Shown piece by piece: positions 56,374 to 64,000 of a stretch of DNA of 64,000 nucleotides. Numbering within the stretch: the stretch's first letter is position 1; every line of letters starts with the position of its first letter. The DNA comes from Gracilariopsis chorda (lineage: Eukaryota > Rhodophyta > Florideophyceae > Gracilariales > Gracilariaceae), in assembly GCA_003194525.1 (NCBI GenBank), contig NBIV01000116.1:124001-188000 (forward strand), given 5' to 3'. Under the pieces are notes generated by a model, which had not been told where the DNA came from, made no database searches, and saw nothing but the letters and a program-made list of their open reading frames with translations. Made by a program: the position numbers and the translations under genes.

Positions 56374-58044
56374 GGCTTTCGTTCGTTCTTATCATGTTAC
56401 TGCAATGTACTTCGGGGCAACGGACGTAGCGCCTCTTCCTCTATCACCAAGACCTCGAGTGTGTCTCCCAGTGCCACTCAGATGCTCCCAGACCTCCAGT
56501 TGCAGAAGCTGCTGAACCGGATGGTGAGATTTCCGCTATAATAATCCGTTCACTTGTCTCTGTTTCGTAATCCAGTTTCAAGAGCAGGTAATCCGCATCA
56601 AAGAAGCCGATGAACATCGATGTGTCGTTCATCCATTTGACATCCTAGGTTGAAATTCGTACAGGTGAAAAGCACTCTATCTGGTTTTCTAAACAGGCAG
56701 AACTGCCTCGAATGAGATAGATCTATTAGGATGTCAAAAAATGGTGCCTTGAATGTCACAGAATGCAATACAACGAAAGCTTGTGGCGTAAGAAATCTTC
56801 ACTCGACTCATTCCATTTCTTGCTGCGAAAGAAAAGGTACTACGCAGTTTGAATGGTAAGATTGACGTCCACATAAACACGTGAATCCCACTCTGAACAT
56901 GCGAGCCAGTTATGTCCATCTCTGTTGGCAATCGATCTTATCTACTGTGAGCTCATGAATGGTTTTCACTCCTGTGCTGCAAGGCCCTTGGTTCTCTGTC
57001 GTCTCCGGGTGCAGCGCCCATGGATGCAGCGTAGGAATCATAAGTGTTGGGCACATGCAGTTCCGCCCGCCGAGGTGTGCCGACCTTCCGAAAACGACAC
57101 AAAACACTATCAAAAGTTACGCCGGACAAGGAAGACAAGTTGGGGTGCAAATTCGCAAACGACGCACACATTTAGACAAGGGTTCATCGAGCCCATAGCC
57201 ACATACGCGCCAGAGTGTCAATTCCGAATGCCTCCGACACAGACATACGGATACTCGAAAGAGCCAGTAATGTAGGATTGAGAATCCAAACAGGGTGTGT
57301 TAAATCCACACGAGTCGAAAAACTTCGGGAACTGACCAAAGTCATGTCACTGCCAGAGATAGCAGCTCTCAAAGCCGCAGCACTATATGAAAAGGTCATG
57401 CGGCTTCCCGAGAATATACCGGTACAACAATCAATCTTAACACTCTCCAATACGCGAATCAGGAAAGAGAGGTCTACATTGAAAAGAGAAGCAGAGAAGA
57501 AACTGGCAAACCTCGGCCTTCTTCACCTGCCGCGCGCCTCGCTTTCAATCGAGCCAGGAATCTCCATAATACAGAATGTGAAGTTCCATTTTACTTCGCG
57601 TTCCAAAGACGATAACAAGGCAGTCCAATAGGAAGCAGCGCAAGAGCACTGCTTGGCGCACAAAAGCCAGCAAAATGCGAAATATGAAGTGATGGCTCGG
57701 TAGGAGAGCCGTGAAGACAACCAGAGAACAGGAAATCCCGAATTGCGGTAGAGTGGACGGCTGGATGGTGTAAAGGCAGCGCTAGGAAGTTTGTCGGATC
57801 TATGACAGCACATCCTCAGTGCCGCCAGTTTTATGAACGGCATGGCCGAATGCCAGACATGGTTGTATACTATGATGATGAATATGTCATGGCCTACTCC
57901 TATCTGGATTCCCAGACCATAATAGATACAGACGGGCATAAATTGGGATAACAGCTCCTTTCTCTGAAGAAAGCAGGAGCTGCAGCCTACGCTATCGCGT
58001 GGGATGAGAACAGTTCTGAACCAAAACACGCCACACTCCCGGCT

Positions 58045-58314
58045 GTGGTGGAAGTGTCCTCGTTCACAGCAGAAGTCACTGCTGCAAAACAAGCGCTAGA
58101 AAAGATTTTGCAGCGATGCGAAGAGGGATGGAAAGGAAGAACCAGGTTGGCAACGGACTCCGAAAGTATGGTAGATGGATTGCAGGGCTCGCTTCAACAG
58201 CAACCCTCTTCGTTACAAACTGTTTCACGAATACTAAGTTCCATCAGCGACAGAAGGGGCTGCTTCATTGATATCGTTTGGATACCCGGTCACAGCGGCC
58301 CTCCGCAGAATTAA
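58045..58314 (+). pseudogene. RNase H part of LINE copy A
   Basis: The open segment carries the Glu (SSFTAEVTAAKQAL), Asp (LATDSESMVDGL) and the WIPGHSG block with the catalytic-region His of type-I RNase H. It ends at a TAA where copy B has Glu (QNERVD). The first Asp (DTDGHKLG) lies upstream before an in-frame stop at about 57950. Confidence 0.75.
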
Positions 58315-58767
58315 CGGGTGGATAGCCTTGCAAAGCAAGGCTTGAGCACTCCTTTGAAAGATCAAGTCAGAATACCGGTCTAATTTGAGGACGCCAAGAC
58401 AGAATAATTGCTGCCTCCAGAGCCAAGTATTTGATCAATGATGTCCCAGAAGAACTACAGGGCATCATATCGCCGCGGAAAGCAGAATGCACGCCGTCTC
58501 AGATCTATGTAGGACACACGCCGAAGCTTCACCCTGTTGCAAGCTACATAGAAGGGAAACCATCACAATGCGACTGCAACACGCACCCTACCAACAGCGC
58601 TGAACACTATGTGCTTCTTTGTGCCAAGCGGACGGTATCTAGGAGACGCGAGCTTCCTGCCCCAGCAAAGAGAAGATGTAGGACTTTGGCGGAGATAGTC
58701 CGCCAGTGGCCACAAAAGTTGTTAGCCTTCCTTAAAGGAGAGAGGTTTTTCTCATATAAACCTCTGT

Positions 58768-58792
58768 CAATATGCCGTAATCAGGCATATTG
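58768..58792 (+). repeat. LINE 3'-terminal stem-loop, copy A
   Basis: CAATATGCC, loop GTAATCA, GGCATATTG: nine perfect pairs, directly followed within 10 bp by the A/AAGAAG tail. Confidence 0.8.
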
Positions 58793-58826
58793 GTCACAAA
58801 AGAAAGAAGAAGAAGGAAGCCAAAAG

Positions 58827-58942
58827 GAGATGCGAATGAGTGTATTAGGGGAATTCAGCAGTCAAATAGATGATTAGCCTTCCACCTCGAGACAGTTAAT
58901 AATAATAATTAGAGGCCCGTGCCCGTGAACGCACACAGTGTG
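58827..58942 (+). repeat. Dispersed repeat of about 120 bp, copy 2
   Basis: It begins GGAGATGCGAATGAGTGTATTAGG and contains GTCAAATAGATGATTAGC, (TAA)4 and AATTAGAGGCCCGTGCCCGTG before a CA-rich end. It is colinear with copies at 15977 and 61857 and directly follows the LINE A tail here. Confidence 0.65.
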
Positions 58943-59827
58943 TGCCAATACTTAATGTGTGTGTGGCACACACATTAAATATTGGTTCCGATCAGAAATT
59001 CCCCTCTTGTCGTATGTAATTGTTTGTTCACTGCCATGTGAGAGGCCCCGCGACCCTGGATGTCTCTATAAGCGACCAGGCAGTCGGCAGACCGACGGCC
59101 CCAAGCCACCTGGGTGGCACTGTCCAGAAAAGGCCCCCGCTAAGCTGTGCGAAACGGTGGGCTCGACGCACGCGCTTCCCGGAAGATCTTGCTAGCCTTT
59201 CCCTGAATTTTCCCGGAAGGGTCAGAAGTTTCCTACAAAAACTGAGACAGCAGTCTTATTTCACGCAGCATCTCAGCATCGCGTGGATAATGGAAGAAAA
59301 CAGGCCCGCCCGTACAAGGATCAGAATGGTTTTATAGGGTTTTTATGGAACTTGCGCCAGGGTTGAAGAAAAGCATGTGCGTTAGGTCGGTTCAACTACC
59401 CAAAATCGCCAAGGGTAAAGAGGAAAGGGTGGGTAGAACGTCGTTAGTGCTTCTAGACGACGAAAACGAGGCAAATTGGAATCCGCTTGTCATGGTGTGC
59501 CCCTTAGCTGACGTCCTCTGGTGAAAACGGAAGGAATAGCAGAGAAACGAATGGAAAAGGCGAGCCGCGTCAGAACGAAATGGATCCAATCTCGGGTCTT
59601 CCCGTAGAAGCTTGGTGCTGATCTTTCCATGTCCCGAGATAGTAGCTAGTGAGCGCAACACGGCTGCTGCAAAGTGAGAACAAGCAGCAGTCATCGGCTA
59701 CATTTTGGGGACATGAATAGAGATTGGTACTACGGGACAGAGAAAATCTTTTTTTCCGAGGAGCTTTACGTACATAGAGTTTAGCATGCTAGACGAAGAA
59801 AAGCTCCACTGTAGAGTTTGATTCTAC
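58943..59827. other. No supported gene
   Basis: A hairpin of alternating GT/CA (TTAATGTGTGTG-TGG-CACACACATTAA, about 58951-58978) follows the repeat. The remaining frames have no recognised motif. Confidence 0.3.
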
Positions 59828-59880
59828 CACAATGCCGTAATCAGGTAATGTGTTTCCCATAAAAAAGAAGAAGAAGAAAG
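59828..59880 (+). mobile_element. LINE 3' end, copy C (tail only)
   Basis: CACAATGCC, loop GTAATCA, GGTAATGTG (one mismatch and one wobble pair) is followed by an A-run and AAGAAGAAGAA. This is the same 3' terminus as LINE copies A and B, without recognisable RNase H sequence upstream, so it is a severely truncated insertion. Confidence 0.65.
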
Positions 59881-60269
59881 GCCCCAGATTCAACTTCGAC
59901 GCACAAGTCTATGACCATGGGTTTGCCTCTACGGATGCATCCAGGGGTGGTATCATATCCTGACGTACTCTGCGCAGCTCGAGTGTGCAGCACTGCGGAG
60001 ATCGCAGACGAACACAACCAGCTGCCTATGAGCTTCAAAGGTTGGGTGTGTGCGTGTTCGGTCACATGGGCTTCGCTCCCTAAATTCCGAAGACACGGTA
60101 GTAACTCCAGAAGCTAATGTCAACTTGAAGGCTGAGAGTTCCTTCGGTAGACCGAGTCGGGATCCATTCGGCGTCCATTTGGCGTCCTCATCCGTCGCAC
60201 AGTAATGTTTGCTTGTTGTGGGTCCGTAACGCTCAATTGCACATCGAGCCCTCAGGACAACCAGGAAAC

Positions 60270-61362
60270 AGTGAAACCAGAATCGCGGTGGAGTGGACAG
60301 ATGAATGGTTTACAGGCAACGTTAGGAACTACGTTCATTCAATGGCGGCGCACCCCTAGTGTCGCCAATTTTATGATCGATATCGCCGAATGCCAGATAT
60401 GGTAGTATACTATGACGATGAATTCGTCATGGCATACACCTACCCCGATTCTCAACATGTACTAGATGTAGATGGGCACAAATTAGGCTACCAGATCCTT
60501 TCTGTTAAGAAAGTTGGAGCCGCAGCCTACACTATATGCTGGGATGATAACGGTCTAGAACAAGAGGAGGACACTTTTCCGGCTGGAGTCGAAGTATCTT
60601 CTTTTACAGCAGGGGTCATCGCTGCAAAACGCGCCCTAAAGAAGGTTTTGAATAGATGCGAGCAGGGGTGGAAAGGGAGAATTAGACTACTAACGGACTC
60701 GAAGAGCATGGTCGACGGCTTACGCAAATCTTCCCGGACACAAACCTCTTCGCTGCAAAGCGTATCACAAATCCTAAGTGCTATCAGCGAGAGGGAAGAG
60801 TGTTCCATCGATATCGTTTAGATACCCTTTCATTGCGGTCTTCCGCAAAATGAACGGGTGGATATCCTTGCAAAGCAAGGCTTAAGCACTTCCTCGAAAG
60901 ATCAAATCGAAGTCCCGATCTACTTTGAAGACGCTAAAACACGAATCATGGCGGGTTCGAAAGCCAAACCCTTCATCAGTGATGTCGCAGGACAACTAGA
61001 GGACATCATATCGTTTCGAAAAGCAGAAGTTACGCTGTTCCAAATCTACGTAGGTCACAATCCGAAGCTTCATCTAGTTGCTACCTACACAGAAAGAAAG
61101 CCGTCACAGTGCTACTGCAGCATACACGCTACCAATGATGTGGAACATTTTGTGCTGCGTTGTGCCAAGCGGACTGAATCTACAAGACGCGAGCTCCCTG
61201 CTCCTGCAGAAAGAAGGTGGTGTAAGACTTTAGCGGAGATAGTCCGCTAGCGGCCACAAAAGTTGTTAGCTTTCTTGAGGAGAGAGAAGTTTTTCAAATG
61301 AGAAAACACTATCAGCGTGCCGTAATCAGGCATGCTGAACCCACAATAAAGAAGAAGAAGAA
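60270..61362 (+). mobile_element. LINE, 5'-truncated copy B
   Basis: It starts at a block shared with copy A (GCGGT.GAGTGGAC) and carries only the RNase H and C-terminal regions, a stem-loop (61313-61337) and an AATAAAGAAGAAG tail. Copies A and B are the same family, clearly diverged, and lie head-to-tail 1.5 kb apart as separate insertions. Confidence 0.8.
60390..61250 (+). pseudogene. LINE RNase H and C-terminal CxC/H/C domain, copy B
   Basis: One frame with a single stop encodes DMVVYYDDEFVMAYTYPD, DVDGHKLGYQ (first Asp), VEVSSFTAGVIAAKRALKK (Glu position changed to Gly relative to copy A's Glu), LLTDSKSMVDGL (Asp) and CSIDIV-TAG-IPFHCGLPQNERVD, where TAG replaces the expected Trp of WIPGH. 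It then has VDILAKQG and QIYVGHNPKLH, and CYCSIHATNDVEHFVLRCAKR, the zinc-binding-like LINE C-terminus. RNase H in LINEs removes template RNA during target-primed reverse transcription. Confidence 0.75.
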
Positions 61363-61856
61363 TTGCACATCATGTTGCATGATGATTCTGTGTAGAAGTA
61401 TCCACTTCTAGATTATTCTCTCTTCGCAGGAAAGCAAAGTCCAGGGGCCATTGCCTAATCATTCCGTTGACTGTCCTTGTTCTTCTTTCCGTACACTTGG
61501 CAATTGTTTCCTCCCTGTTTGGTTGGTCAAGTGGCATCGCAGCACACACTGGATTGCATTTTGCTTCGCCTTTCTTGGGCAGCCACAAACAGTACGCTTC
61601 TTCTGACGATACTTAGCGACAGGATGTAGCTTTCATACGTCCCATGTGAAAAACTATGCCAATAGTAACTCTGCGTTTGTTGCCTCAATATTTGGTTCCG
61701 CAAAGTCCGGTCTCTCCATGTTTAGAGACTTGAACCGTGATCTTTCTTGACAGAACTGATTTTATATCCATAAAATCTATGGACACCGCCACTTCTGATT
61801 GAAGCGGTAGTATGTTACTTCCCATGACTTTGGAGGTACATTCGATGTATATGATT
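61363..61856. other. No supported gene
   Basis: This lies between the LINE B tail and dispersed-repeat copy 3. Only short frames without motifs are present. Confidence 0.3.
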
Positions 61857-61980
61857 GGAGATGCGATTGGGTCTATTAGGGGAATTTAGCCGTCGAATAG
61901 ATAATTAGCATTCTACTTGTAGAAAGTGAATACCGTTGCCTTGGAATTAGAGGCACGTGCTCGTAACCACACACACACAC
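61857..61980 (+). repeat. Dispersed repeat of about 120 bp, copy 3
   Basis: It begins GGAGATGCGATTGGGTCTATTAGG and includes TTTAGCCGTCGAATAGATAA and GGAATTAGAGGCACGTGCTCG, ending in an (AC)n run. It matches copies at 15977-16098 and 58827-58942 in block order. Confidence 0.65.
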
Positions 61981-62762
61981 AAACACATGTATATATCTCT
62001 CTCCAAGGACTTCAAAGTGAGAAATATTTTAGTACAAATCGAGAAGACCTTCCCGCAGACTGTTCTCTCTCCGTCGAATGGATTTCTCGGTCATGGTTTA
62101 AAGGTTGGTCGGTCGATGTGGGCGAGCGAAGCCTTCAGCTTTGGCATGCTACATCTGTACCTCTATGAGCAATGCTCTGCCTCGAAAGGTTGCTGCGCAT
62201 CTATTCTGCTCCCATTGTTTTAAATCAAGAGGCATGTCGCCAGCCCTTGACGGGCGGCTTAATAGATTCGCCTGTGCTGGGACAAGTGGTGTTTCCTGCA
62301 CGAGCCGCTCACAAAGTTAGCGCACAACAGATGTACTTCGCACCGCAACGCTAGATGAGCTACGAGAGCTTTGAGTTTGACTCCTTCGTATCTTCTTGGC
62401 GGCCACGACGAAATCTCTAGAGCCCTCCACACTATAAGCGAGAAACGTTCTAAGTTTATTGTGTGATTCTTTTTGAAGCCCTTCCATCATTGTATTCTTC
62501 ACTCGTCACTTGCAAGGCTTTTCTTTCGTATTAGTCTGAAGACCGATAGTACTGCGGTATAGGTTGTTAGGATGAGGTACAATCTGCTCATTTCACACCT
62601 TTTAGAATCTGAAGACTTTACTGAAACTGAGAACCAGTTCGGCCCTCATGAAGCTTTTGTTTTCGTGTGAGTCAACAACAATTTGAGGGTGGGAGACATA
62701 ATGTTGAACAGAGAAGCTAGAAGCTGGCTGAAGATATCCAAAAATACGGAGTCGGCATACGT
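61981..62762. other. No supported gene; 3' flank of the NAD(P)-binding gene
   Basis: Short overlapping plus-strand frames without motifs. The minus-strand gene at 62763 would have its 3' untranslated region here. Confidence 0.35.
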
Positions 62763-63437
62763 CTACAAAGCCCTGGTGATGTTCACAGCGCGCCCAAAAC
62801 AATCACCTTCTCCGCAAATCTGCCCAAGTATCCAAACTGAAACGTCACGTCTATCCACCTTTAAGGTGGGTGTCTTTTGTTGGCCATCAAAGAGAATAAC
62901 CTTGTCGCCGCCATACCCATCTGTTAACTGCGTCGGCCTTACTATGAGCAAGCGTTCTTTGTCGTTCTCGAAAAACCTGAGGAAGCGTTCTTCCTGGTGA
63001 TCATGATCTGTCAACACATGTTGCAGCATAAAGTGAAACAAAGTGCCCAGACCGAAACTGAACTTGATCCTAGTACCACCAGCACCGATACTGGATACGA
63101 CGACCACCTGGACTGTTTGGTTGCTCCGTGAGATGGCTTCGGTTATGGTATTTGCTGAATCTGTACGCAGAGAGCTGAGGACATTGCTATCCGGAACACC
63201 AACGGCTACAACCACATGGGTCGCAGAAGTAGCAGTGAGAGCGGCTTGTACGTCATCAGAACAAAGCGCATCTCCTTTATGGACAGAGTAGCACAAGGAA
63301 GCCACAGAGGGGGGAAGGGACAGCGGGTTTCGAACGAAAGCATGAATGTGCGGTTTTTTGGTCTGAAGAGTTGCTGCGTGGATGAGGTTCTGTCCCATGC
63401 GACCGTTCGCGCCGATGATAAGGATGGAGGCGGTCAT
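62763..63437 (-). CDS. NAD(P)-binding NmrA-like / atypical SDR protein
   Basis: The 224-residue protein begins at ATG 63437 with MTASILIIGANGRMGQNLI. The beta-alpha-beta dinucleotide motif GxxGxxG is at residues 9-15 (GANGRMG), right at the N-terminus as in atypical short-chain dehydrogenases. HAFVRNPLSLP gives the basic residue after strand 2, usual for NADP specificity. THVVVAVGVPDSN and VVVVSSIGAGG match strands 4 and 5, and KERLLIVRPTQLTDG is the family's substrate-side R-P-x-L/Q-T motif. The canonical YxxxK is not evident, as is common in NmrA/BLVRB-like members. The substrate is unknown. An in-frame GTG upstream is less likely as start. The frame is intact and the gene stands alone. Confidence 0.8.
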   Translation of the reverse strand: MTASILIIGANGRMGQNLIHAATLQTKKPHIHAFVRNPLSLPPSVASLCYSVHKGDALCSDDVQAALTATSATHVVVAVGVPDSNVLSSLRTDSANTITEAISRSNQTVQVVVVSSIGAGGTRIKFSFGLGTLFHFMLQHVLTDHDHQEERFLRFFENDKERLLIVRPTQLTDGYGGDKVILFDGQQKTPTLKVDRRDVSVWILGQICGEGDCFGRAVNITRAL

Positions 63438-64000
63438 CTTCAGTTGCCAGTCGAAATTATGTTTGTTTGCGCTGGAGAAGGATTGAGTTTTCCAAAAGCT
63501 TCGCACTTGTACGATTTGTGTGTGTTAATAGAAGTCATGGGTGGGAATTTCAGCGCTCTACTTTTACGGATTATGAGTTGTGCAGTATGACGAAAGCAAT
63601 GTGGAGACCAGCAGGTAGACATCGACATGAAGTCTCCGCTTGTCAACTGAGTTTATTGCGCTTTTTCTACCGCTGGCATTCACACTCTTGTACTTGCCCA
63701 AGCAAGTTGCAATGCTTCAATCGTCATGATCATGAGAAGTGTATCAACTTGATACTATCAAGGGTGGGATAGCCCAGAAGGGGTTGTGAGATCAAGTGAC
63801 AGCAAATGAAGAGCAAATGTCGTTAGATGCATGTCACAATGTGATTGGTCAGAATCGACAAGTCCGTTTGATTTCACAAGTATGGTTAATAGCTATGGGT
63901 CTCTCAACAAGGCGCATCGCCACACTGCTCAACTTGCTCATGCAATGTACTGTGTAAACAGTTACCAAAGGCTACATGGAAACCCTTGGGGTGCAAGGAT
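63438..64000. other. Upstream flank, no supported gene
   Basis: This is presumably the promoter of the minus-strand NAD(P)-binding gene. The remaining frames are short and without motifs. Confidence 0.35.

Larger units (their letters stand above)
56925..58816 (+). mobile_element. LINE (non-LTR retrotransposon), 5'-truncated copy A
   Basis: It starts within the region after the reverse transcriptase core: HYQKLRRTRKTSWGANS, FIEPIATYAPE and a helical linker (RVEKLRELTKVMSLPEI, LKAAALYEKVMRL). An RNase H domain follows: DTDGHKLG, GAAAYAIAWDE, VSSFTAEVTAAKQALEKIL, TDSESMVDGL, DIVWIPGHSGPPQN-stop-RVDSLAKQG. The C-terminal motif is CDCNTHPTNSAEHYVLLCAKR (CxC...H...C), typical of the end of LINE ORF2. 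The copy ends in a stem-loop (58768-58792) and an AAGAAG-rich tail. Several stops and frame changes show it is dead. The missing 5' part is the usual result of incomplete reverse transcription. Confidence 0.8.

Overview
The window is nuclear DNA from a eukaryote, packed with mobile elements in various stages of decay around a few ordinary genes. A chorismate mutase with a probable plastid-targeting leader, mostly uninterrupted coding frames and the mix of element families would fit a photosynthetic lineage such as a multicellular red alga. That assignment is inference; nothing here names the species. No CRISPR array, rRNA gene or convincing tRNA gene was seen. Layout: (1) 652-6857 is a PIF/Harbinger DNA transposon with matching terminal inverted repeats and a 3-bp target duplication (TCA). 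It carries an intact DDE transposase on the minus strand, a broken Myb/SANT-like companion frame on the plus strand and a third broken frame of unknown function. (2) About 7.8-10.0 kb on the minus strand is a decayed copy of the biotin-carboxylase half of a eukaryotic multifunctional acetyl-CoA carboxylase. (3) 10.7-16.7 kb holds a Ty3/gypsy integrase tail, a fossil Ulp1-like (C48) peptidase frame with a possible intron, and remnants of a membrane-protein frame. (4) About 21.9-24.7 kb on the minus strand is a fossil LTR element in copia order (gag, protease, integrase, reverse transcriptase). (5) 26.3-34.6 kb contains a gag-like fossil, a gypsy integrase piece, a second Harbinger element with converging transposase and accessory frames, a 35-bp tandem repeat and a second gypsy pol fossil.

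(6) The most striking object is a complete LTR retrotransposon at 36086-43155, with 170-bp LTRs and a GCTAG target duplication. Its gag-pol on the minus strand is damaged. Between pol and the 3' LTR, on the opposite strand, it carries an accessory frame (36902-38146). That frame begins like the tail of histone H3 (M-ARTKPTATK...GAP), later has a papain-like Cys/His segment, and is interrupted only by two UAG codons. It ends tail-to-tail with pol and has its own AATAAA.

(7) From 45 kb on, host genes appear: a small predicted secreted protein (45176-45850, minus), a 1602-residue acidic coiled-coil protein ending in two BIR/C3HC-like domains of the ZC3HC1/Pml39 nuclear-basket type (49363-54171, plus), chorismate mutase (55022-56116, plus) and an NAD(P)-binding NmrA-like protein (62763-63437, minus). 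Between the last two lie two 5'-truncated LINE copies and a third LINE 3' end. All three share a stem-loop whose outer stem varies by compensatory changes. A separate dispersed repeat of about 120 bp occurs three times. The host genes show no obvious shared pathway; most of the rest is explained by successive transposon insertion and decay.
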